Notes under the pieces: model-generated
What the model was told of the DNA's origin: nothing
Seen by the model: only the letters and a program-made list of their open reading frames with translations
Databases searched by the model: none
Shown: positions 40,113-51,183 of the stretch, one piece after another
Layout: each line of letters starts with the position of its first letter
How positions within the stretch are numbered: position 1 is the first letter of the stretch
Assembly (NCBI GenBank): GCA_037178625.1
Contig: CM074143.1
Span: forward strand, 682,001-746,000
Source: Skeletonema tropicum
Lineage: Eukaryota > Bacillariophyta > Thalassiosirophyceae > Thalassiosirales > Thalassiosiraceae
Direction: 5' to 3'
Length of the DNA stretch: 64,000 nucleotides
Made by a program: the position numbers and the translations under genes

Positions 40113-42143
40113 CGTAGGCAGGCTGGGGCTGGTCGTTGGCGAGGCTGGTCGTATTCTCACTTTTTCCCACGACTTCACCTTTACCTTCTTCTCCGTTTTA
40201 CCAAATCATCCCTAACAAAAACCATAAAACCAAGAAAGCAAGAACACAAAATCAGTGCCCCTTTACTGTTCCATTGAAATGAATTTGCAAGTACCTATTT
40301 GTGTACCACATACTCCTATAGCTGTCTCATCTCCTTGACTCCATGACGTGGATTTTTTTGTCTACGTAGGAATCGTCCAAGAAGCGGTACCAAAGTGGCG
40401 CCAACGATCATCGAGCACATCACCACCATGGGATTTCCGCCCGAGTAGCGTACTGTACTGAGCGTGGTGCCGTTATATAAAAGATACAATGCTCGAGACG
40501 TTTATATAGACACATATGATTGCATGTAGCAACTTTATATGTACTAATTTTTACAAATGATGTAAAATAAAAGCCAATTTGTGCACATGAATGTGTATCC
40601 TCAACTCTCATGAGCAATGAACGATGGTGTTATAACAAATATTTCGGCACTAACGACACCAAACACTGCTAAAATAACGCTTGTAGAGTTATGAAAAGAA
40701 TGTTTGCATCTTTTTAATGCGGTAATAATAATTTATGAGGCCCACAGATCCTTGTCATTCAACACAAACACTTCTGTATGCACATCCATCTACTACAAGA
40801 GAATCACTTTGTGCATTCCAATGATGTCAGTAGTGATCATATGCAGCTCTATCCGTCGAACATTACTTCATTGAAACCAAAGGGCCTTAACAAGTCGTTG
40901 AAGATTCCACTCCGATCAATTCAGAGCAATGTAGCGCCGTAACAATAGCCTTCTTCGGAGACAAAATGTGCACCTATTCCACCCTAATCGAGCTTTAAGT
41001 CACCCAACTACGACCTTATCTCTTCAATCAAATACAATAGTTGTTGTGTCATTGTTGTCAGATGGTAATGTTGATTTGAATAACGAATCCATTGGAATTT
41101 GTTCGAGGAATGGCCATGTGTTGGGCGATGGTGATACCAAGGCTGAGTTCGCCGATGGTGGTGTAGGCAGTGAAATCGATCTCAATTGTCAACTTCACGG
41201 TACGAAGCGATCCTTACATATTATTGAGAGCTCATTTGTCGTGTTTAGTTGTCTCGTCATGATTAGAGGTCGGAATAGAACAACGAAATGGGTGACATTT
41301 GTTTGTAATTGATGATGTGATGTGTAGCAGCAATGTTGGTGCCCGACGGAGTGCTATGGCCATATGAAGTCACTAACAATGAACCACACCGACACTAGAT
41401 GTCTATATGTAGAAGTAGCGGTGATAATTGGCGGAGAGAGGACGATCTCCGAGGTGTTACAGGCGTAGTATCGGACGACACATCGGGAGATTCGGCTTCT
41501 TCTGGTTGACTTTTTCTCATGTGACGCTTAGATGGGGTACCAAAAAGTGCATTACGTGGCCTAGCCAGTAAGTTTCCTCATAGCTTCAGCTGCATAAAGT
41601 TATATAGCACGAAATGCAAATCTGTGTACTTCAGGAGATACGATTTTTACCGCTATGCCATCAACATGGTGTTTTGGTTCACTTCCTCATGATGTGTGAT
41701 GATGATTTTGCTGCGAAATCGTGCATGGAGCAAAAGAGGCGGGATTTTTTGTGAAATATTTTATTTTTCTAATTTCGGCGGAAAGGGAGTGCCGTTATCT
41801 ATCTTGTATGACATATACGTAGGAATCAATTTGACGGAGTCGAGGAGATGAGACAGCTATAGGATTTTTTCTACTTTTTCTACTGGGAGTTTGGACTCCA
41901 TTTTTTTTAGTCGCGAGCGTCAGTTCCTCCTCCTCGCGACTAACTGTCCGCCGTTTGTGCTTATATGGGTAGAAAAAGAGCTGGGTGGTACACAATTAAG
42001 CAACCTCCTCCAACTTGAAGTTGTATCAATCGAGTGTGGCTTCCGATAAAACCCAGTACCGTTTTGATTTAAACTAATTCCTACGTACATACGGTACTCA
42101 CATGCCATCAACCATCAAAATAGGACCCAGACCATGGTGAAAA
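40113..42143. other. Gene-poor region
   Basis: About 2 kb without a convincing gene. Open frames here lack ATG starts or family resemblance. Inverted CGTAGGAAT-type motifs at about 41817 and 42070 may bound a ~280 bp repeat element. Confidence 0.4.
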
Positions 42144-42306
42144 ATGGCTTCCTACGACCCTCAATAACATAGTAACTAGAAGGTTTTTGACCTTCCTTGC
42201 AGTGATAATCTTCATCCCTTGGCCATTAGGATCTTATCCATACCTTAATTGCCACCATCAGCCTGATATTGAAAAAAAACTTGCAAGCTGAACTCAATAG
42301 TACAAT
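42144..42306 (+). pseudogene. Degenerate 5' fragment of the menin-like gene
   Basis: This segment aligns with the start of the menin-like gene at 58446 (read on its coding strand). Shared stretches include GGCTTCCTACGACC, GCAGTGATAATCTTCATCCC, TGGCCATTAGGATCTTATC, GCCACCATCAGCCTGATATT and CTGAACTCAATAGTAC. Small deletions and an early TAG destroy the frame. It covers only the N-terminal ~60 codons, including the hydrophobic segment, and ends abruptly. It lies about 16 kb from the parent on the opposite strand, so it arose by an inverted dispersed duplication. Confidence 0.8.
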
Positions 42307-42507
42307 AAGTGATTAGGTTGGGCCGGCTGCGGGCTGATGCGGAGCATTGATCCAAAATACCGCCATAAAAATGCTCCAGTGATCGTGATATGTATCAAAG
42401 CCCGCTAATACTTACAAAGTTAATCTAACCTCACCGCTAGCTGCTGCTTCAGAATAGACCCATTGATAATAGGCAGCAGGTCGGCTGCACTGTTGGATAT
42501 TGCTGTG

Positions 42508-45500
42508 ATGACCAACAAACGGACCACCATGCAGCCGCTGCCAATCGCGTATCACCATCTCTTCCTGATATGCATTCTCCTAACAATCCAATCAACCTCC
42601 TCACAAACCGACTGGTTCTGCGGCACATCCGCATCCGACGCCTCACTCAAATGTGGCGTAGCCTGTCCCACCGGTGCGGGTTGTCCCCTCGGTCAATATT
42701 GCTTTTCTGGAATAAATGCCTGCTCGACTGCAAATCGATATTGTGGTGTGGATTTACAAGATGCCAATGCTAGGTGTGCCATGAAGTGTCCGACGGGGAG
42801 GGGATGTCCGTTTGGTCAGGCTTGTTTTTTGAATACTATTTGTGGTGATTGGGGTAATAATGGAGGATCAACATCGACGGGGTCTTCTTCATCATCAACA
42901 ACATCAAGTAATACAGGAACAATCAAAAGTTTTGGACACGAGGCAGTCGAAGAAACATTCCAAAGCATTAAAGACGTCATCGATACCAAACTATTCCTCT
43001 ATGAAACACCCGGTATGCAATGGCTACCGTCCACAGTCTACCGGTTCGACGGCTTCTTCGAAGGTCTTCAACTTATGTACAAACAAGGCGTAAACGGCAA
43101 GAAAATTTACATGGGAGGCAACGATCCAAACTGTCGCCACTGTCACATGTACGGATTGGTCAACGTCGCCGCATTCTTGGCACAGGCCATGAAGGAAACG
43201 ATACGATATGATGCGTGTGATGAAAATTCATGGGATAGGGTGGGGGATATGAAGATGTACCCTATATCAAATGCTTGTGGGCAGTTGGGGCAGAGTTATC
43301 AGGATTATCATTGTAAGGAGGAGGAACGATTTATGGAGTGTGAGGTTGATGTGACTATGTCGATTGAGGCTGTGAGTAGTTCTTTGTGGAGTGTATTAGA
43401 CGAGTGGGCAAATGCAGTTTATTCTCTTTGACTCTCGTTTCTAAGGTGTGTATTTCTTCTCTGGAACCCACAGGTAACACATGCGAAATGGTGGGGTGCT
43501 CCAGGACCCTTGTTCTGTGGACCAAAGTCACAATATCCTCACACTGGATATTGGGACTTTTCCTACACATGCGATAACAAATGGGCAACTCCACCAGAAT
43601 ATTGTGATGTGTATGAGGGGCAGAAGGGTGGGAAGCATATTGATGCTGCGCCATATGCAAATGCAGCTGGTAGGACTGATGTGGAAGGATGTTGTTGGTG
43701 GGGACGAGGAGGTAGGTTACAATCTCTTGCTTCACATCTTGTTTGTCCGAAGATTGTATGCATCTCACCTTTTAAAACGTGAATGATTTCAGTCATTCAA
43801 ACTTCAGGAGTTTGTAACTTTGGAAAGTTGAATTACTTTTTAGGAAAGAGAGCTCATGATGAAGGTAGAGAAAGCAGATATCCGGATATTGACTTTTGCA
43901 GGGACCCAGAGGTATGTGAAAAGACAGGAAAACAACAATTGACACGTGACTGATGCATTATTCAACTCACTTCTCACCCAATACAATCCTAATAGGCCAT
44001 CTGTGCAAACGAAAATCATAAAGAATTGAAATGGATTGCTGGATTCTTCTACTGGGTTGATCAAGTTCAACCTTATGAGAGTGGAGGATGGAACTACCTT
44101 GAAGAACTGCACAAATTTGTTGATGGTGGAATGGAGGGTGATGCCTTTATAAATTCAGTGTCAGGAATAGTCAACAGAGTAAGTCATTCATTGTATGTGG
44201 ACCGTCTTATTGCTCTCGATTAAATACTAACATTTAAATAATTGGCTCCACAGGGATGTCACAACCCTCCTTGCGGCACTGGGGCACTGGATGGTGGACC
44301 TGAGCGTGCAGAAAACTTCTTCAAGATCCTAAAAGAAATGACGTTTGCATGGGTGGACGTTGTGCCTGTGACACCACCTCCAACTCTACCTCCATCACCA
44401 CGTCCAACAAGGATGCCTACTCCGTTGCCTACGCCGAACCCAACAAAAGGTAAGACAGCACAGCCATTTCCACTCTCTACTTCCTGGATTAGGCGACCTG
44501 TTACGTTGTTGATATCTGAATGTTTGCTTTGATTTTACAATAGTACCAACAGATCCTCCTTATCCTCTTGAAACTCCACGACCAATCTCTCCTCCACCAA
44601 CATCATTACCAACTCCTTTGCCTACGACGGAACCAACTCCTTTGCCTACGATACAACCAACAAAAGGTGAGACAGCACAGCCATTTTCGCTACCTGTGAT
44701 AGGTGAGCCTAAATTACATCTTTGTTTCTGATTTTTATGTATTCCATTGGCAATAGTACCAACAGATCCTCCTTATCCTGTTACAACTCCACGACCTATA
44801 AAACTTCCACGACCAATCTTTCCGCCACCAACATCATTGCCGACTTCATTACCGACGCTACTGCCAACAACACCACCTGTTTCAATACCAACGTCACCCC
44901 CAACACTACCACCAACATCACTACCGACGCCACTGCCAACAACACCACCAACACCAACTTCATTACCGACATCTGAACCTCCGGTATCATTCATCTCTCT
45001 AACAACTTCGCCTACTGTACAATCTTCAGTTGTAACTCCTCCTCCAGCTCCAGAATCACGTTTCATTTCATACACCTGTGGTGATGGATTCGAGGCAGGC
45101 CCTCAAACATTCGTTGACGTCGCATTTGCATATGAGCTTCACAATGACTTCGACACTGCGGCTAGCGATGCACTTAAAGAAGCAAAGATACTAATGTTAG
45201 AAGATATTGCGCTGAGAATCGGATGCGACGAAACATCAAATAGACGTAGGAACATGCAACAATCAGAGGCTAATGACAGTTTCAGAAACGTAAATGGTAT
45301 TACATCGAGCAAAGTTGATGGACTAGACCTGAGTGTAGCAGGATGCACACAAGAAGTACAATTAGAAACTCCAACGACTTGCACGCCAGCCGAGGGTAGA
45401 TTCACTGTATTTGCCAAATCAGGAACTGATCAAAAAACGCAGCAGGATATATCGGATCGCATCAAATCAATAATTGAGAAGAGTATGTCTTTAGGAAGGT

Positions 45501-46321
45501 ATGTGACCGGCCCAATTGCGAAGACCATTTATATTGGAGATCGTGTGGAAACCGCTCCAGATTCAATCTATATCCAATCTGAGCCTGAGTCACCCAAAAG
45601 AATACTATACGCACTCTATGGACTCATCGCGGCGTGTCTTGTATTACTTTGTTTGTTATGCGTGACAATGCGATCGTCGAGAAGAAAGGATAGGAAACAG
45701 TTCGAACGAGACGATGAAGAATTGGCATTTTATGACTACATGGAGAGACGCAACAGGCCTTCGTTTGATTATAATGATGAGCCCCAGCACATTAATGGCG
45801 GCCAGAATCGAGAAAGGGACTCGTACATGCATTCTCACTCTCAGAGACCGATTGGTAGAAGCGCTAGAGGAAGGATGCAGAATTGGGATGATTCAACAAG
45901 ACCCAGAAGTCGTTCAAGTAGTCGTGCAAGTTCAAAAGGAAGCAGGAGCGAAGTAGATCAATCCAATCATTCACACTCAGAAGGCCCTTCCACTGACTTT
46001 TCACGGTCGTCAACAAATGGGAGCACTCGTTCCTTTCCCCCGCCTCCGCCTCGTCGCAAATCTACTCCTATCACTCAGAAGCAGTCAAGCACAGGGAAGC
46101 TTCCATCAGCAAAATTAAGGGATGTGCAAGCCAAAGATGACTCATCGGATGATGAATCTTCGAGTGAAAGCAGCAGCTCAAGCTCCGAAGCCGATGATAC
46201 ACAGGACACGCCCCCAAATTATGATGCGGCTTCTACCCTGTCCAAGGACGAACGTCGACAGCGGCTCGAAGCAGCAAAGGCGCGAGCAGCTAGCAGAAGG
46301 TCTGCTAGAAATATCACATAA
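42508..46321 (+). CDS. Membrane-anchored GH19 chitinase with juxtamembrane domain
   Basis: Seven exons: 42508-43371, 43474-43711, 43793-43911, 43996-44178, 44254-44449, 44544-44666, 44757-46321. All introns are GT-AG, 75-102 bp, and splicing gives an uninterrupted 1095-residue protein. A signal peptide ([16 protein letters not shown]) precedes two Cys-rich modules ([12 protein letters not shown]...CPLGQYC and [12 protein letters not shown]...CPFGQAC). The GH19 domain contains [12 protein letters not shown] (catalytic acid Glu near residue 230), [12 protein letters not shown] and [25 protein letters not shown] across a splice junction. Pro/Thr linkers with PTDPPYP repeats come next, then a juxtamembrane domain ending YIGDR, a TM helix ([20 protein letters not shown]) and a long polar cytosolic tail. 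Likely hydrolyses or remodels chitin at the cell surface. Confidence 0.85.
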
Positions 46322-46488
46322 ACATTTTGTTGTCGAATTACGTTTCGCTGCCTAACATCCATTAATTCAATTACTATATCGAGTACATATATAACTATCG
46401 TCGTTATCGAGAGATAGCTGTCAATCAAACACAATATAAAACAATACATATATATCCCTCTTAGTCTCCAATCGTTATCGATAGATCC

Positions 46489-48498
46489 TTATAATGGGAT
46501 GGAGTCCAACGTTGTTCCGTAATATACAACATCAGCGAGCAAATCTCCGTCAACAGAAGGTTCAGGAGACATGATGGAAGGCAAAAGTCTATTAGGAGAG
46601 GATACCGGAGAAGTAATTGGTGTAGTGATAGGTGTTCCTGTTTCAAAGGACCTCTCTTCCAAGGAAGATTCGGAGTCAATAACAGGCAAGCGTGATTCAA
46701 AATGAATTTGATTGATGCCATGATAATTGCTGAAGTGATGATAATTGCTGAAGTGATGAAACAAGTGGCTGTAATCTCCCGTCATAGCTATCCGAAGGTC
46801 ACCTTCTTCACCACTGGAGCTCAAAGTACTACTAGCAACATCGCCGTACATATCATCAGGCAAGTCAAGATCAAGAGCTCCCTTTTCGGTCAATTCTACT
46901 GTTGACTCTGCAGATTCTACTTTTTCCACAGCAGTCGTAACTGGCTGCTGTGTTGATTCATCAGATGGCTCCTCGATGCCTTTCTCGCGGCGATGCACGA
47001 AGAAGGCGCACAGAAGCACCAGCGCCGCAAACCCCAAAAGGAAGGCGGAGAGACCAATTGCCAATATTGGAGGACCGTCCTCTCTGAGAGGCACAACTTG
47101 TATTTCACTCACCACTGGAACTTTGGTTTCGTCAACCAAATCACCGGCAACCACAACAGGGCGTGAACCGATGTATGAAGCCTCGATGATATTATCGTCA
47201 GTATAGGCGCCAGAAGCCATTCCTTCCTCAATTAGTGAGAGCAATTTGGTCTTGGCTGCCTCAGCATCTGAGTTAGGCTCAACGTAAGCCGTCATGAAAC
47301 CTTTAATGGCTGTACAGCTGCCAGTTTTGTCTACTACTTTTGTAACACAGTCAGAAGCATCTGCAACATTTACATCAACTGGCTTCGAGTCCAGTGCCAA
47401 AATGGCAATGTCAGCTTTCAATCCTCTCAAGTGACGCCTCCTACATGATGTGAGCCCATAAATCTCAGCCAAATGCATAGTAATACCATCTTCTAAGTCT
47501 GACAAAGTGTTATCATCGAAGTCATCTTTAGTTGTCACGTCGTAATCATATTCGAGAAGAATTGCTTTACCAGGAGGAGAAATTGTGCCATCATCGGCCA
47601 CGACAGGAGATGAGCAGCTGAAGTATGATTTTGATTCGATTGAAACCTTTTCTTCAGGTTCTACTACCTCGTCAATTTCTTCTAAGGCTGGCTCGAGGTT
47701 CTCATTGGAACTAACACTGTCGGCAATTTTATCCCCTAACTCATCAGCAAAGGTAGACCAGTCTACTGTTTCCTCAGCGCTACTTCCTTCTTCAGCAACA
47801 AGAGGTGGCGCAGTTGTTGTTGTTTGCTCTGTCGTAGGAGCTGCTTCAATTGAAATTTGCACTTCCGTAGTTGGCGGGGCCATTGTTGTTGTTTCTTCAA
47901 ATTCTATTATTACTTCTGCAGCCACGAGAGGTGGTAGAGTTGTTGTTGTTGTTGTTTGTTCTGTCGTCGTAGTAGCTGCTTCAGTTGTGGTTGCTTCAGG
48001 CGTAGTAGTAGTTGTAGTAGTAAATGATGATGTTGTTGTAGCTGTTGTCTCAGGCATAGCTGTAGTAGTTGTAGTAGTTTTAGTAGTGGACGCCTCTGTG
48101 GTTTGCTCGGTTGTGGTCGTTGCCTCGGTAGTTGTTTGATAGGTCATCGTTTGCTCGGTGGTCGTCGTTACTGGCGTAGTCGTCTGAGCGGTAGCAGTTT
48201 GCTCAGTAGTTGTCTCAGGCATAGTAGTTGCTGTTGTTGTTGTAGCTGTTGTTTGCTCGGTCGTTGTCGCCTCGGTAGTTGTTTGATAGGTCGTCGTTTG
48301 CTCGGTGGTCGTCGTTACTGGCGTAGCCGTCTGAGCGGTAGTAGTTTGCTCAGTAGTTGTCTCAGACATAGTAGCAGCAGTAGCAGTGGTTGTACTTGTC
48401 GCTTCAGTCGATTCAGGACCTTCAGTCGAAGACACGAAGAGGAACTCCTGCATATCATTGGACATCTTTAGTGAATCGCTGATAGTAAAGTCACTCAT
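46489..48498 (-). CDS. Mucin-like membrane protein with shared juxtamembrane domain
   Basis: A 669-residue protein. The N-terminal ~190 residues are Thr-rich (TTTEQTTT-type repeats), dense in potential O-glycosylation sites, and include a 147-bp (49-codon) tandem duplication with starts near 48124 and 48271. An acidic segment follows. The juxtamembrane domain is at ~320-480: LLEYDYDVTTKDDFDDNTLSDLE, ALDSKPVDVNVADASDC, IEEGMASGAY, ASYIGSRP. A TM helix (ILAIGLSAFLLGFAALVLLCAFFV) with HRREK after it and a ~150-residue Ser/Glu/Asp-rich tail complete it. No signal peptide at this start; either an upstream exon is missed or the TM acts as reverse signal-anchor. Paralogue of the divergent gene at 49.1 kb. 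Confidence 0.7.
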   Translation of the reverse strand: MSDFTISDSLKMSNDMQEFLFVSSTEGPESTEATSTTTATAATMSETTTEQTTTAQTATPVTTTTEQTTTYQTTTEATTTEQTTATTTTATTMPETTTEQTATAQTTTPVTTTTEQTMTYQTTTEATTTTEQTTEASTTKTTTTTTAMPETTATTTSSFTTTTTTTPEATTTEAATTTTEQTTTTTTLPPLVAAEVIIEFEETTTMAPPTTEVQISIEAAPTTEQTTTTAPPLVAEEGSSAEETVDWSTFADELGDKIADSVSSNENLEPALEEIDEVVEPEEKVSIESKSYFSCSSPVVADDGTISPPGKAILLEYDYDVTTKDDFDDNTLSDLEDGITMHLAEIYGLTSCRRRHLRGLKADIAILALDSKPVDVNVADASDCVTKVVDKTGSCTAIKGFMTAYVEPNSDAEAAKTKLLSLIEEGMASGAYTDDNIIEASYIGSRPVVVAGDLVDETKVPVVSEIQVVPLREDGPPILAIGLSAFLLGFAALVLLCAFFVHRREKGIEEPSDESTQQPVTTAVEKVESAESTVELTEKGALDLDLPDDMYGDVASSTLSSSGEEGDLRIAMTGDYSHLFHHFSNYHHFSNYHGINQIHFESRLPVIDSESSLEERSFETGTPITTPITSPVSSPNRLLPSIMSPEPSVDGDLLADVVYYGTTLDSIPL

Positions 48499-49094
48499 TG
48501 TTACTAACTCTGTATTGATAGACTTTTATGCTGATACTTTGGTTGCGAACACACATGACGTTGAGAATAATGTGATGATGTGTAAGGAGGTAGATCTTTG
48601 GGTGCCTGTGACAGAAGATACCTCTTGGCGATGTTTTCGTGTTCGGTTTGAATTTTCGCATTATGACAACATTACTGTAAATTGCACTCAGAAGTCATTG
48701 CACTCAGCAATGAATATCTAGTGATATTATGCCACCACGCCACCCACCAGACGCACTTCAAAGTTTCTGTTACAATACAAAGATGCGTGGCGTGGTGTTG
48801 GCGAGAGACCAAGCGGCCCAGGTCGGAGGGAAGTTCTGTTTTTCTTGATACGCTAGCTTGGTCTTGCCAATAGAATCTTAACATTGGAATTAGTATTAAT
48901 TGATTTGTGGGATCCCTGTCCATCTTCAAATAAAGAACTTACCGCTCTAAAGTGGAACTTGGCGAGTTTTGCGAATGTATCATCTACTTCCGTCCGCTTG
49001 CTTTTGCTTTTCAAACAATTCAAATTTTGCACTTAGCCAAGACGACGGCCAACATCATATTATGCACTCTAAGTAGCACAGAGACATCGCAATA
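48499..49094. promoter_or_regulatory. Divergent region between paralogous membrane proteins
   Basis: A 596-bp head-to-head spacer. A short duplication, GTCATTGCACTCAG / TTGCACTCAG, is at ~48677-48710. No gene, and no exon encoding a signal peptide is obvious on either strand. Confidence 0.4.
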
Positions 49095-51117
49095 ATGAGT
49101 GGCGGAATTCCAAATGGACCTTGCTCCAACGATGTAGATGCGGAGGAAGTGCCTTGCAGTCCTTCTTCGACTGTCAAAAATCGTGACGATGAGCTGCCGC
49201 TGTCGACACCTGAGGTTAGCTCAAACGAGACTATCGTCCCATCTTCAGCTCCGTCATCAATGGTGGTAGCAACAGTAGCAGCAAAGAACTCTGCGGATGG
49301 AGCTGCAGATTCAAGCAGCACAGTCAGCAATGTCACTGCAACGCCTGTTACTGCTGTTGAGGAGCTACAGATTGAAACAGCAGATGGAGCGTTTGATAGT
49401 AGCAGCAATCTCAACATCACCCAGATTGACGACAACGAAGAAGATGTGTCTGGCACAGATAAAGATGCAGATGCTAGTGATAGTAATAACGACGAGAACG
49501 ATGCTACAGTACCTCTAGAGGCTGATGAAACAGACACTAATCCTGACATAGATACTACTCCAGCCTCCAATACTGCCGATGGAGATGAAGAACTACAAGC
49601 AGATGTTGCGGATGGATCAGATAAGAAGAATGCTGGCACTAATATAGAAGCAAACGCAGTTGCTGTTGCTGAAACCGCTGATAACAGCGATCATTTCAAT
49701 ACAACGATTGAGAGTGCTGAAGAGCAAAAGATTGGTGAGGGCGACGGTTCCACAGTCGACTGGAATGAAGTCTCCACAGAAGTTCAAGAGGAGAGCAGTG
49801 AGGTCTCCGCCGAGTCATCGCCTGGTACTGTCAACGATATGTCCAGAGATGGATCAGGCTCTAATGTTTCTGGTAATGAAACTACTGATGTCACTACCGA
49901 AGATAGTCCTGGCCAAGAAGATTCATTAGACACAGAAGTGCCTTCCCAGACATTGTATACGTCTCCAGACTCTTCCAATACTCAACCAGATGACTCAACC
50001 AAGGTTCTCATCAGGTTTGATTACGACCTTACGACGGTAAATGACTTCAATAGTGGCACCCTGTCCGTATTAGAAGACAAGATTGTAACAGATTTGGCTA
50101 GGATCTATGGGCTTATTGCAATAAGCAAGAATAGGAGAATGACAACAAGAAGGCATCAATTGAGGAAGTTGACGGTAGATGATATCGTAGCGCTTGATTC
50201 AAATCCAGTAGATGTGAATGTCGCAAATACGTGTAAGTATGGTCTTGACTCTAGCTTTAGTTTGTCATCTGCATGTTACATGTTCATCACAAAACGTTCT
50301 ATTTCTCATCTTGTGTGTTTTCTCCTCAATTTACTCTCCAGACGAGTGCGTGGATGTGAATATAGACCCAAATTTGACCTGCACTCCAATGAGTGGCTTC
50401 ATGGTAGCTCATCTAGGGACTGGTTCTGATGAGGAGGCAAGCAAAACTGCCATTTTGTCTTCCATCGAACAAGGGATGACATCTGATACGTATGTGAACA
50501 GTGACATAATCAAGGTATCCTACATTGGAACGCGTTCCAACAGAGACGACATGACTACAACTGTATCACTCTTGGAACAAAAGAAGTCTCTTTCTAGTAA
50601 ACAGTCATCATTGGTAATCGGACTCTCTGTCTTCTTCTTAGGATTTGCCGCTCTTGTTGGTTTCATTGCGCTGCGTACTCGTAAGAAAAGGAGGCGCTCG
50701 AGTAACAGTGATACGGAAATGAACCGAAACTCAATAGGTGGTAATGAGGTGGTGACTGAGGCTCCGGTAGTCCCTGCCATCAACAATTACGACTACAATG
50801 TTAAAACCATGAATAGAAGCTCTACTGGTGACGAAGTGATGGACTTCAAACATGACACCATTGAAGGTCGTGTGCTAATGTTAGAAACAGTAATGGAGGA
50901 TGGCTCAGAGCACGCGTCATCCATCCGGAGTCCTTCGTCTGACCTGGCAAGTCCCCGACGATTTGATATTAGTGCTATTGCTGCAATGGGTATGGCTATC
51001 CCAGTTGTTTTACAATTTAGCGGAAGAAACGCTGGGACAGGTGGTCGTGATAAAGATTATGACTCAGATACGACGGATGATGTTATGGAAAATGAGACAG
51101 CTTTCAAGTTTGATTAA
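49095..51117 (+). CDS. Membrane protein with acidic ectodomain and shared juxtamembrane domain
   Basis: Two exons, 49095-50232 and 50342-51117, with a 109-bp GTAAGT...CCAG intron, encode 637 residues. The N-terminal ~300 residues are Asp/Glu/Ser/Thr-rich and low in complexity. The juxtamembrane domain is RFDYDLTTVNDFNSGTLSVLED, ALDSNPVDVNVANT | YECVDV across the splice, IEQGMTSDTY and SYIGTRS. A TM helix (SLVIGLSVFFLGFAALVGFIAL) and a basic then Ser-rich tail follow. It is a clear paralogue of the 46.5-48.5 kb protein and shares the domain with the chitinase. There is no N-terminal signal peptide, as in its paralogue. Confidence 0.75.
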
Positions 51118-51183
51118 CATGAAGGAGTGTGATTGTATATTGTATAGAGACACTACATTCATGATAAAACTGTGTAAAGAAAA

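Noticed and set aside
40968..41312. Plus-strand frame of 114 codons
   Set aside because: It opens with GTG; the overlapping ATG frame stops after ten codons, and the sequence has no recognisable pattern.
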